NCBI RefSeq assembly: GCF_013283875.1
Contig: NZ_CP054139.1
Span: 1,240,001 to 1,304,000, forward strand
Source: Mucilaginibacter mali
GTDB taxonomy: Bacteria; Bacteroidota; Bacteroidia; Sphingobacteriales; Sphingobacteriaceae
Direction of reading: 5' to 3'
Length of the DNA: 64,000 nt
The stretch's first letter is position 1. Every line of letters begins with the position of its first letter. The notes under the pieces are model-generated. The model was not told the origin of the DNA, made no database searches, and worked only from the letters and a program-made list of their open reading frames with translations. The position numbers were made by a program, and so were the translations under genes. Of this stretch, positions 54,491 through 62,416 are shown piece after piece.

Positions 54491-55117
54491 CTAAACCAGC
54501 CTATCCTTAACAATAACCGTATCGGTGATCATATCGTGTAAACATTGCTGCCGTTTGTTAAAAAACGCCATCAGGTAGCCAATGCCCAGCGTAGCCACCG
54601 AGCAGATCTTAGCCAAATTACGCCCTATAGATTGCCCGGCGCTAAGGCGCTGCCCATAAATATCGCATACCCTGATCTTGAGGATCTGCTTGCCATAGGT
54701 AGCCTGTTTAACCGAGCATTCCATTACGATATGATAAATGATCTTAGCAAGCGGGATAAGTATTAGCAGGCTGATGCCGATAATGATGCGCACCAGCTTA
54801 TCGTTAATGATGAGTACCGCCACAAAAGCGGGTACCACAAACACCATCGATACCATAAACCAATCCATTACCGAAGCCAGCAAGCGCTGATCAAAACTGC
54901 CAAAATACTGCGGCGCTACAATACGCTTATGGAAACCGAAGATCTCGCGCAGTTCGGCCAGTTCGTGAGCTTCCTTGTAATCGTCCATGCCGTCGGTACG
55001 CACAAAATCGGTGGGCCTGATGCGTTTCTGCTTCAGTTCATCAACAGTGAATGGCCCTTCGGGTTTGCCGTTGATAACGAGGAGGTATTGTTGATCGCTG
55101 TTGTTGGTTGCCGGCAT
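54491..55117 (-). CDS. RDD-family membrane protein with GYF_2 domain
   Basis: A 208-residue protein. Residues about 10-55 (YLLVINGKPEGPFTVDELKQ) form a GYF_2-type protein-interaction domain in the cytoplasm. An RDD domain with three membrane helices follows (FDQRLLASVMDWFMVSMVFV, IIIGISLLILIPLAKIIYHI), along with the conserved KQATYGKQILKIRVCD block. RDD proteins are linked to transport or Na+/H+ exchange in some bacteria; no role is known here. It ends 17 bases from the convergent Fic gene. Confidence 0.88.
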   Translation of the reverse strand: MPATNNSDQQYLLVINGKPEGPFTVDELKQKRIRPTDFVRTDGMDDYKEAHELAELREIFGFHKRIVAPQYFGSFDQRLLASVMDWFMVSMVFVVPAFVAVLIINDKLVRIIIGISLLILIPLAKIIYHIVMECSVKQATYGKQILKIRVCDIYGQRLSAGQSIGRNLAKICSVATLGIGYLMAFFNKRQQCLHDMITDTVIVKDRLV

Positions 55118-55139
55118 AAAAACTCTAATATAAAAAAGA

Positions 55140-55208
55140 CTTACGAAGTTTCTAAAACTTCGTAAGCCTGTTAAGTTTTTGTGTTCCCCCTTTAGGGGGG
55201 TAGGGGGT
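55140..55208 (-). repeat. Hairpin CTTACGAAGTTT plus 3'-end C-rich element, copy 4
   Basis: A 12-bp hairpin (55140-55151 with 55155-55166) lies upstream of a C-rich element (55185-55208). On the minus strand the latter follows the stop of the LiaF-like gene by two bases: ACCCCCT, ACCCCCC and TAAAGGGGG. Together they separate two genes of the same strand and probably terminate transcription. Confidence 0.7.
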
Positions 55209-55209
55209 A

Positions 55210-56181
55210 TTAATATCTCGTTACCCTAAAGCCCGACAGGCCGCCATCCAGTTTAATGTGGATCTTGTTTTTGGCGCTGCTGTAGCCCGGGGTTTCGTAG
55301 GTATCGTCGTCGGTTTTGTTAAAGCCATCAAAGTGGTTTGATGACAGGCCCGAATCGGTATCTATCTTGCAGGCGGCATCCTTAGGTATACGGATATTCA
55401 CTTCAGATACACCGGTCGAGATATCGATATTGGTTGATGCCAGCGGCTGGCCCATTTTGATATCGAACGATGCCGCGCCGCCATTGATATCCAAATTGCG
55501 GATCTTAAACTTGCTCAGGTCAAAATCAAGCTTGGTGGCGCCGGTGCTGATATCCATATCCCAAACCGGGGCTGTGTTAAGCTTAAAGGTAGCCGAGTTC
55601 TCTTTGCCTTTATCCCAACGCATGTGGTTGTTCTTTTTCATGCTGAAATCCAGTACATAAACAGAATCCTCGTTATGGCGGGTAAACTCGTAGCTGCCGG
55701 CTATCTCCTTGGTATAAGCCTGGAACAGGTCGGTGGTGGTATCGCTTAAGCGATACATGGTGCCGCCGCCGTTGATGTTAAGTTTAGCAATTTTGGTAGC
55801 CGCGTTGTAAGGCTCGTTAAAGGTGCTGGTGCCGCCTACCTTTACTACGTCTACTTTGTCGTCATTATCATCGTCATCGCTATCGTTATTATTATTATCG
55901 CTGTGATAGTAATAACGGCCCGGCCAAAAATTGTACCGGTTGTTAAAGTTACCAAACAGCAGGATGCACAGGCCTAACAGCACTACACCGATCTTCAGCC
56001 CGCTGGCCAGTGGCGATCTATTGTGCGCGAATATCAGGTTGATGCCGCCGATCAGTAAAAAGATAGGCCACAGGTGCAGGAAGTTCATCCAATGGATATG
56101 CACTACGCCAAAGCTGCGCAGCAAAAATATGATGCCCAGGGTGATCAGTATCGCGCCGGGAACTAATTTATCGTGTCTCAT
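55210..56181 (-). CDS. LiaF-like envelope-stress membrane protein
   Basis: A 323-residue protein. The first ~85 residues hold membrane helices of the LiaI/LiaF-like (DUF5668) type (LVPGAILITLGIIFLLRSFG, LHLWPIFLLIGGINLIF). A linker made almost only of Asn and Asp follows (about 108-121), then a C-terminal right-handed beta-solenoid of repeating LxINGGxxxxxxD/LDIxxGxxxxxI units. The PspC gene begins upstream with a 5-base gap, so the pair forms an operon. Such pairs sense or respond to cell-envelope stress in Firmicutes; the role here is inferred. Confidence 0.82.
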   Translation of the reverse strand: MRHDKLVPGAILITLGIIFLLRSFGVVHIHWMNFLHLWPIFLLIGGINLIFAHNRSPLASGLKIGVVLLGLCILLFGNFNNRYNFWPGRYYYHSDNNNNDSDDDDNDDKVDVVKVGGTSTFNEPYNAATKIAKLNINGGGTMYRLSDTTTDLFQAYTKEIAGSYEFTRHNEDSVYVLDFSMKKNNHMRWDKGKENSATFKLNTAPVWDMDISTGATKLDFDLSKFKIRNLDINGGAASFDIKMGQPLASTNIDISTGVSEVNIRIPKDAACKIDTDSGLSSNHFDGFNKTDDDTYETPGYSSAKNKIHIKLDGGLSGFRVTRY

Positions 56182-56186
56182 GATGA

Positions 56187-56729
56187 TTATAGGGTTGTAG
56201 GGTTGTCGTTCTGTGAATTATCGTTAGCTGGTTCCTGCTTAACAGTGTCGGCTTTGTTAAAGTCGGGGTTTTCCCAGGGTTGTTTTTTGCTGCCTGCAAA
56301 TATAGCGGCTATACCCGCGCCTATCAGTACCAGCGGCCAAAGATGCTCCAGGTCCCAGTCGGGGATAAGGTCAAGGTCATCCAGCAACACGCAACCACCA
56401 ACAATGATTAGTATGGTGCCGGCAATAATTGCCCCTGCCGATGTTTTTTTAGGCTGGTTAAGCGATGGGTCCCACTGTGGCGCGCTGCTTACCGGCGGCA
56501 CGGTATAATCAACAAAAGGTTGTTGTGGCGGCATTTGGAAGGTCAGCGTTTTTTTGGGCAACACCATCCAAAGGATAATGTAAATGAGTAAGCCGCCGCC
56601 TTTTAGTATCAGCGTAAGTACAAATATCAGGCGCACGATGGATACGTCTAATTTCAGATAGTCTGCTAAACCGGCGCATACCCCACCTATTACTTTGTGG
56701 ATATCGTCGCGGTATAATCTGTTGTTCAT
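56187..56729 (-). CDS. PspC domain protein
   Basis: A 180-residue membrane protein. The PspC domain (residues 1-62) reads LYRDDIHKVIGGVCAGLADY then FVLTLILKGGGLLIYIILW. A proline-rich linker and a second membrane pair (ASAGAIIAGTILIIVGGCVL, LWPLVLIGAGIAAIFAG) follow. PspC domains relay envelope stress in the phage-shock system. No pspA is adjacent. It is the first gene of a two-gene operon with the LiaF-like gene. Confidence 0.9.
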   Translation of the reverse strand: MNNRLYRDDIHKVIGGVCAGLADYLKLDVSIVRLIFVLTLILKGGGLLIYIILWMVLPKKTLTFQMPPQQPFVDYTVPPVSSAPQWDPSLNQPKKTSAGAIIAGTILIIVGGCVLLDDLDLIPDWDLEHLWPLVLIGAGIAAIFAGSKKQPWENPDFNKADTVKQEPANDNSQNDNPTTL

Positions 56730-56759
56730 GATGGTTAGTTTTTAAAGTGTGATTAGTAT

Positions 56760-57464
56760 TTACTGCGGACCGAACACAGGGTTTATGGTGATCTCATCAA
56801 CGTTGGCGCCGGGGCTCATGCGGTAAGCGTTCATAATTGCCGAAGCGATATCGCCCGGCATAATAAACTTCGCGCTATCCACCTGTATCCCGTCCCACGA
56901 TGATGTAAGCGTAGACCCCGGGATAACCGCGGTAACTTTAACACCATATTGTTGTAGTTCAAGTCTCATAACATTATTAAGACCCAACAACGCGAACTTT
57001 GTTACACTATAACTTCCGGCAGCAACAACAACATTTTTTGAAGCCGATGAACAGATATTAAAAATATGCCCTGAACGCGCCTGCATCATCTTTTTACCGA
57101 AGTAACGGTAAAGCTCGTAAGCGGGCAGCAGGTTGGTGTGCATCAGTTTATCAAAAGTATCGTCGGCATCATCAAGTATGCTGGTGGGAATGAAAGTCCC
57201 TGCATTGTTCACAATAATATCTATCGAACCCAAGACACTTTCGGCTTCGCCGGCAAATTTTATGATATCGGCCTTTTTACTTACATCGGCCACAACAGCA
57301 ATCACTTTGATGCCGGGATCGATCTGTTTCAGTTCTTCTTCAAAAGTTTTCAGTTCGGCAGCATTACGCGAGCAAATGGCAAGATTAAAACCTTCGTTGG
57401 AAAAAGCTAAGGCAATAGCGCGGCCCATGCCACGTGTAGCGCCGGTGATTATGGCGTTTTTCAT
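56760..57464 (-). CDS. Short-chain dehydrogenase/reductase
   Basis: A 234-residue Rossmann-fold enzyme. The cofactor site is ITGATRGMGRAIALAF, with NNAGTF in the fourth strand. The catalytic Ser-Tyr-Lys fits SSASKNVVVAAGSYSVTK, with the YSVTK motif. Substrate is not predictable; similar proteins reduce 3-oxoacyl groups or sugars. It may follow its own promoter, since the upstream spacer contains a small antitoxin-like gene on the same strand. Confidence 0.92.
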   Translation of the reverse strand: MKNAIITGATRGMGRAIALAFSNEGFNLAICSRNAAELKTFEEELKQIDPGIKVIAVVADVSKKADIIKFAGEAESVLGSIDIIVNNAGTFIPTSILDDADDTFDKLMHTNLLPAYELYRYFGKKMMQARSGHIFNICSSASKNVVVAAGSYSVTKFALLGLNNVMRLELQQYGVKVTAVIPGSTLTSSWDGIQVDSAKFIMPGDIASAIMNAYRMSPGANVDEITINPVFGPQ

Positions 57465-57516
57465 GTCTGTAAGTTAGGGATTAATTGCAATAGGTATCAA
57501 TAACATAATTTATATG

Positions 57517-57669
57517 CTACAGATCTTGCCATGCGACATCTTCTTCAGGAGACAGCCAGTCTTCCGCTAAAATAGTTTCGCTGATCAGGTGTGTAACAGT
57601 TTCATCCTCAATTTCAGGCAACCTTATCGATAGATTTTGATCTTTCGGTTTAACAACTGTCCGTATCAT
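57517..57669 (-). CDS. Small antitoxin-like protein, 50 residues
   Basis: The minus-strand frame reads MIRTVVKPKDQNLSIRLPEI and then a strongly acidic tail ending EEDVAWQDL. The N-terminal pattern of a short strand with VVKP..QN.SI..P is seen in small antitoxin-type proteins of Bacteroidota. No toxin gene follows within this spacer, so it is either an orphan antitoxin or a false prediction. It is spaced 52 bases before the SDR gene start. Confidence 0.5.
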   Translation of the reverse strand: MIRTVVKPKDQNLSIRLPEIEDETVTHLISETILAEDWLSPEEDVAWQDL

Positions 57670-57795
57670 ATTTCAAATATACAAAACTAAAATAGATAAG
57701 GTTTCTTTATACAAAGAACTTAATGCTGCTTAATTTGTATTATTGGGGCCAACAACAACAAATTGTAGTATTTTTAACGGCGTTATATCACATAA

Positions 57796-58527
57796 ATGTT
57801 CACAAGTTTAGGCAGATACATACTTCTACTACGTTTAAGCTTTAAAAAGCCCGAAAAGTTCAGCGTTTACTGGAACGAGGTGATCCGCGAGATGATATCG
57901 GTAGGTATCGGTTCGCTGGGTATCATTGCTATTATTTCGGTATTTATCGGCGCGGTGGCGGCTATACAGGTGGCTTTCCAGCTATCAAGCCCGCTGGTGC
58001 CGCTAAGCATTGTAGGCAGCATCTCGCGCGATTCGACGATATTAGAGTTCAGCCCAACCATATCTGCCCTGGTACTGGCCGGCCGTGTAGGCTCAAGCAT
58101 CGCCTCGCAAATAGGCACCATGCGGGTTACCGAACAAATAGATGCGCTGGAAATTATGGGTGTGAACGCTCCCGGTTACCTGATCGCGCCAAAAATTATT
58201 TCGGGCGTATCCATGATCCCGCTGCTCACCATCATATCGGTGGCGTTGGGCTTGGGTGGTGGTTACCTGGCTTGTTTAACCTCATCAACCATTACACCTA
58301 CCGATTATATACAGGGTTTGCAGGATGGCTTTAAACCAATCATTGTAACAGTGTGTGCCGTGAAATCAATTGTTTACGGTTTCCTGATCACCTCCATTTG
58401 CGCGTACAACGGATTTTATACCGAGGGTGGCGCTTTGGAAGTAGGCCAGTCGGCCACACGTGGTGTGGTTTATAGCTGCGTAATGGTATTATTTGCCGAT
58501 TTGATGATCTCCAGCATGTTGTTATGA
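57796..58527 (+). CDS. mlaE: MlaE-family ABC transporter permease
   Basis: A 243-residue inner-membrane protein with five to six helices. The family blocks are clear: FIGAVAAIQVAFQL, EFSPTISALVLAGRVGSSIASQIGTMRVTEQIDALEIMGVN, and YSCVMVLFADLMISSMLL at the C-terminus. With the ATPase that overlaps its 3' end by 4 bases it forms the core of a lipid-transport ABC system that maintains outer-membrane asymmetry. The usual MCE (MlaD) gene does not follow here. Confidence 0.93.
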   Translation: MFTSLGRYILLLRLSFKKPEKFSVYWNEVIREMISVGIGSLGIIAIISVFIGAVAAIQVAFQLSSPLVPLSIVGSISRDSTILEFSPTISALVLAGRVGSSIASQIGTMRVTEQIDALEIMGVNAPGYLIAPKIISGVSMIPLLTIISVALGLGGGYLACLTSSTITPTDYIQGLQDGFKPIIVTVCAVKSIVYGFLITSICAYNGFYTEGGALEVGQSATRGVVYSCVMVLFADLMISSMLL

Positions 58528-59276
58528 TAGAAGTAAGAGACGTTTATAAAACATTTGGAGAGAACGAGGTGCTGAAGGGCATCACGGCGCAGTTTAAGCC
58601 CGGTAAGAACAACCTCATCATCGGTGGGTCCGGATCGGGTAAAACTACACTGCTGAAATGCATCGTCGGCTTGCACGAACCTACTAAAGGACAGGTGTTG
58701 TTTGATGGTAAGGACTTTACGCAAATGAATTTCGAGGAGCGCGTACCCATCCGTAAGGAGATCGGCATGCTGTTCCAAAACTCGGCCCTGTTCGATTCGA
58801 TGACTGTTGAAGAGAACATCATGTTCCCGCTTAACCTGTTCACCGAGCAATCGCGTGCCGAAAAACTGGAACGTGCCAATTTTTGCCTGGAGCGGGTTAA
58901 CCTGAAAGGCAAGAACAAGCTTTTTCCATCCGAACTATCCGGCGGTATGAAAAAGCGTGTAGGCATTGCCCGCGCTATATCCATGCAACCAAAATATCTG
59001 TTTGTGGATGAGCCCAACTCGGGCCTCGACCCTAAAACATCCATCCTGATAGACGAACTAATTGCCGAACTGACCGAAGAATACCAGATCACCACCGTAA
59101 TTGTAACCCACGATATGAACTCGGTAATGGGTATTGGCGATCACATCATCTTTTTGCACGGCGGCAAAAAATGGTGGGAGGGCAGCAACAAGGAAATTGC
59201 CAAAACCGATAATAAGGAGTTGAACGACTTTGTATTTGCCAGCCGCTTTATGCGGGCAGCGAAGGAGAAGCTATAG
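58524..59276 (+). CDS. mlaF: MlaF-like ABC transporter ATPase
   Basis: A 250-residue ATPase. Walker A is IGGSGSGKTTLL, the signature LSGGMKKRVGIARA, and Walker B YLFVDEPNSGLDP, followed by the switch His in IVTHDM. It powers the MlaE permease encoded with a 4-base overlap upstream. Length and motifs are complete. Instead of mlaD, a spacer and an RNA methyltransferase gene come next. Confidence 0.95.
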   Translation: MIEVRDVYKTFGENEVLKGITAQFKPGKNNLIIGGSGSGKTTLLKCIVGLHEPTKGQVLFDGKDFTQMNFEERVPIRKEIGMLFQNSALFDSMTVEENIMFPLNLFTEQSRAEKLERANFCLERVNLKGKNKLFPSELSGGMKKRVGIARAISMQPKYLFVDEPNSGLDPKTSILIDELIAELTEEYQITTVIVTHDMNSVMGIGDHIIFLHGGKKWWEGSNKEIAKTDNKELNDFVFASRFMRAAKEKL

Positions 59277-59636
59277 GTAGAGATCAGCGGTTGAAGATTG
59301 GAGATTAGTTGATGACATTCTGGATGATCTTTAACGGCTGATCATTGTAGTCAGCCAAAACAGATCTCAGGCATGGGCCGCCAGGCAGGCCAAAATAACC
59401 AGCAGCCAGCACAGGGCTTGTTTTATTAAACTGCTATCGGGCTTTTGCATAACACGGGATATTGAATAGATATAACCTTCAGGCCCGCCAAATATTTTAA
59501 GAACCCATAAATTTTAACAGAAATTAACAATCGATCGGAAATGTTGCACTCACACGGACTTCCGGACTAATTACTACCTTTGCAAATTACTTCCGGTCTT
59601 TCGGTCTTCCCGTCTTCCGGACTATTCTGCAAACAA
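59277..59636. other. Spacer downstream of mlaF
   Basis: It begins with AGAGATCAG/GATTAG units like those at 33.6 kb. A minus-strand frame of 27 codons (59367-59450, MQKPDSSLIKQALCWLLVIL then ACLAAHA) could encode a small membrane peptide, but support is weak. A TACCTTTG box at 59575-59582 may be the -7 element of the methyltransferase gene; no -33 partner is clear. Confidence 0.4.
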
Positions 59637-60521
59637 ATGATCCAACTCCTCACACCCACACACTGGAAAGATTACGAACTGATCGATTGCGGCGATTTTG
59701 AAAAACTGGAACGCTTTGGCAATGTGATATTGATCCGTCCCGAGCCGCAGGCGGTGTGGGCTAAGCAATTGCCGGCAACCGAATGGCAGCGCCAGCATCA
59801 TATCCGCTTTAAAGGCCGTTCGGCTACATCGGGCGAATGGGTGAAGAAGAACCCCGCCACACCCGACCGCTGGCACGTGGAATATAAAAATAACGATGCC
59901 GCCATCAAATTCCGACTGGCCTTAACCTCGTTCAAGCACGTAGGCATCTTCCCCGAGCAGGCTGTAAACTGGGATTATATCTCGCAAAACATCAAACGCT
60001 TTAAAACGCCCGAACCAAAGGTGCTTAACCTGTTTGCCTATACCGGCGGCGCATCGCTGATGGCCCGTGCAGCCGGGGCCGACACCACCCACGTAGATTC
60101 GATAAAGCAAGTGGTTACCTGGGCCAACGAGAACCAGGAACTATCAGGCCTGAGCAATATCCGCTGGATGGTAGAAGATGCCCTGAAATTTGTAAAGCGC
60201 GAAATAAAGCGTGGCAAAAAATACAACGGCATTATCCTCGATCCGCCTGCCTACGGGCATGGCCCCAACGGTGAAAAATGGAAGCTGGAAGACCATATCC
60301 TGGAGATGATGCAGGATGTAGTGCAATTGCTTGATCCGCAGGAGCATTTCCTGATCCTTAATACCTATTCGCTTGGTTTCTCATCTGTAATAGTGGAAAA
60401 TCTGATCCGTAGTTCGTTCCCTAAAGTGCAAAATCTGGAGATAGGGGAGTTGTACCTGCAGGCCACATCGGGCGTGAAATTGCCTTTAGGGGTATTTGGT
60501 AAATTCTATAAAACCGCCTGA
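59637..60521 (+). CDS. Class I SAM-dependent RNA methyltransferase, RlmI-like
   Basis: A 294-residue protein. The Rossmann core has motif I VLNLFAYTGGASLMARAAGA, the acidic D in THVDSIKQVVTWANEN, and motif IV LDPPAYGHG, which resembles the DPPxF/Y site of 23S rRNA (cytosine-5) methyltransferases such as RlmI and RlmK. No N-terminal PUA domain is obvious; about 100 residues precede the core. The target is unconfirmed. The open frame extends to 59580, but the ATG at 59637 opens the conserved sequence. Confidence 0.85.
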   Translation: MIQLLTPTHWKDYELIDCGDFEKLERFGNVILIRPEPQAVWAKQLPATEWQRQHHIRFKGRSATSGEWVKKNPATPDRWHVEYKNNDAAIKFRLALTSFKHVGIFPEQAVNWDYISQNIKRFKTPEPKVLNLFAYTGGASLMARAAGADTTHVDSIKQVVTWANENQELSGLSNIRWMVEDALKFVKREIKRGKKYNGIILDPPAYGHGPNGEKWKLEDHILEMMQDVVQLLDPQEHFLILNTYSLGFSSVIVENLIRSSFPKVQNLEIGELYLQATSGVKLPLGVFGKFYKTA

Positions 60522-60530
60522 CGATAGTGG

Positions 60531-60655
60531 TGGTGATTTAACCACAAAGAGCACAAAGATTTTCACAGAGAACACAAAGGCTTTGTGTATCGAATAAAGA
60601 AAAATTTATCTTAAATTTCTTTGTGTACTTTGTGAATTTATAATCCTGTAAATCT
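60531..60655. repeat. Inverted repeat of CACAAAG/CTTTGTG units
   Basis: The left side has ACCACAAAGAGCACAAAG and GAACACAAAGG; the right side has TTTCTTTGTGTACTTTGTG. The arms are imperfect and repeated internally. The rest of the spacer to 60796 holds no gene I can recognise. Confidence 0.6.
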
Positions 60656-60796
60656 TTGTAATTAAATTGCCCCAAAGCTTAAAATATACCTGATTAACGG
60701 AGTGTTAACTGTTGATAACTTTTAACACAATGGTAACAGAAATGATGTTATTTTGCACGAAACGTGCGTTTACACCAAACCTCGTAAATATTATAT

Positions 60797-61870
60797 ATGA
60801 AACTGAAAAACATACTCTTACCTGTTCCATTATTACTGCTGTCGCTGACGCTTTTTTCAAATTGCCAAAACGGTAAACCCGCTGCTAAAACAGCCGAGGC
60901 CGATGCCAAAACCGGCACCGCTACTGCTAAATCTGAAGAAGCTGCCGCACCGGCCGATACCACGCCTGCAAAGGTTGTTTATCCCCCAATTGATAAAGCC
61001 GTTTACGATTCGTTAAACAAGGCGCAGGCTAATGGCGATACTTCCGGCCACTGGCCCGTAAAAAAAGCGCCTTACCCGCTGCCGGGCGCCATATTACCTT
61101 ACAAAAGGGTGGTAGCTTACTACGGCAACCTGTACGCTAAAAAGATGGGTATCCTGGGCGAATTGCCGCCTAACGAGATGCTGGCTAAACTGAAAGGTGA
61201 GATCAAAAACTGGCAGCGTGCCGATCCTAAAACACCTATTCAACCTGCGCTGCACTACATTGCCGTGGTTGCACAGGGCGATGCCGGTAAAGATGGCAAA
61301 TACCGCTACCGCATGCCGTTCAAGCAAATTGACAGCGTATTGGTACTGGCTAAAAAAATAAACGCCATTGTTTTCCTTGATGTGCAGGTAGCATTGAGCA
61401 ACATCCACGCCGAGTTGCCATTGTTTGAGAAATATTTATCGATGCCACAGGTACACTTCGGTATGGATCCCGAGTTCTCGATGAAAGACGGTTCTAAACC
61501 GGGCAAAAAAATAGGTACTTATGATGCTGAGGATGTAAACTATGTATCGGGCTACCTGGCCAATTTGGTTAAAAAGAATAACCTGCCGCCAAAGATCCTC
61601 ATTGTACACCGCTTCACTAAAAAGATGGTGACTAATACCCCGGGTATCAAACTGCGCCCTGAAGTGCAGTTGGTAATGGATATGGATGGCTGGGGCGAAC
61701 CGGAACTGAAAATGGGTACCTGGCGCTATTTCATCCATAACGAACCTGTGCAGTTCACCGGCTTTAAACTGTTTTACAAAAACGATATCAAAAAAGCCCC
61801 TCATCACATGTTAACGCCTGAGGAAGTGTTGAAATACAAACCACGTCCAAACTATATCCAATACCAGTAA
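60797..61870 (+). CDS. Lipoprotein of unknown function
   Basis: A 357-residue exported protein. The signal ends LTLFSNCQNG, a lipobox-like site with Cys at about residue 23. A linker rich in Ala, Lys and Thr follows (about 28-58). The globular part contains AVVAQGDAG, INAIVFLDVQVALS, HFGMDPEFSM and NNLPPKILIVHRFTKKMV. This alternation of short hydrophobic strands suggests an alpha/beta barrel, perhaps hydrolase-like, with acidic residues at strand ends (FLDVQ, MDPEF, MDMDGWG). I do not recognise the family. It has its own terminator and no partner gene. Confidence 0.75.
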   Translation: MKLKNILLPVPLLLLSLTLFSNCQNGKPAAKTAEADAKTGTATAKSEEAAAPADTTPAKVVYPPIDKAVYDSLNKAQANGDTSGHWPVKKAPYPLPGAILPYKRVVAYYGNLYAKKMGILGELPPNEMLAKLKGEIKNWQRADPKTPIQPALHYIAVVAQGDAGKDGKYRYRMPFKQIDSVLVLAKKINAIVFLDVQVALSNIHAELPLFEKYLSMPQVHFGMDPEFSMKDGSKPGKKIGTYDAEDVNYVSGYLANLVKKNNLPPKILIVHRFTKKMVTNTPGIKLRPEVQLVMDMDGWGEPELKMGTWRYFIHNEPVQFTGFKLFYKNDIKKAPHHMLTPEEVLKYKPRPNYIQYQ

Positions 61871-61886
61871 TTGGATAATATGATAT

Positions 61887-61924
61887 AAAACACCAAAGGC
61901 GCGATGAGCGCCTTTGGTGTTTTA
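61887..61924 (+). terminator. Terminator after the lipoprotein gene
   Basis: A perfect 16-base arm (AAAACACCAAAGGCGC) and its complement surround a 5-base loop, ending in TTTTA. Confidence 0.88.
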
Positions 61925-61925
61925 T

Positions 61926-62276
61926 GCTTGTCATCTCGACGAACCAGGGCAGGGAGCGTGGGCCCAATGTCATTAAGTTTAAGTTAGGGATGATCAGCCG
62001 AATAAAGCTCCCTCTAAATCTCCCCCGGTAGGGGAGACTTAGCTGCACAAGCGTAAAATCCTTAAAGTCCTCCCCTTTGGGGAGGATTTAGGTGGGGCTT
62101 AAAAGCGTAACTTAATGACATTGGGCGTGGGGTTGCGTGAGGAGAGATCTTATACGCGCGACTGGCTGTATGTATAAGATCTCTCACCCTTGCTCCGCTA
62201 TCCCCCCCTCTAAGGGTTCGAGATGACAAGATACCCGCCAATTTTCATCGCGAGAGCTTACCCTAAAGTATCGCTG
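61926..62276. repeat. Nested palindromic repeats (repeat inside repeat inside repeat)
   Basis: The outer element has ends TTGTCATCTCGACGAACC and GGTTCGAGATGACAAG plus a GAGATCTTATAC hairpin. It is interrupted at 61963-62124 by a second element with 16-base inverted ends (CCAATGTCATTAAGTT), flanked on both sides by GCGTGGG. Inside that lie two CTCCCC...GGGGAG hairpins (about 62008-62040 and 62062-62098). The remaining bases to 62416 contain nothing recognisable. Confidence 0.75.
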
Positions 62277-62416
62277 CCAGCCATAAACTGCCGACCGCTA
62301 CTTCCCACTCCCCCCAATAGGGTGATTTTAACCATCGTGCAAAATTAAAAACCGCTTTTACTTGCTATTCAGGGCTATGTTTTACGATATTTAGTAAAAA
62401 CTAAACAATATCAGCT

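Noticed and set aside
53373..55117. Fic and RDD genes as a toxin-antitoxin pair
   Set aside because: The genes converge, the RDD protein is a membrane protein, and the Fic protein carries its own inhibitory motif.
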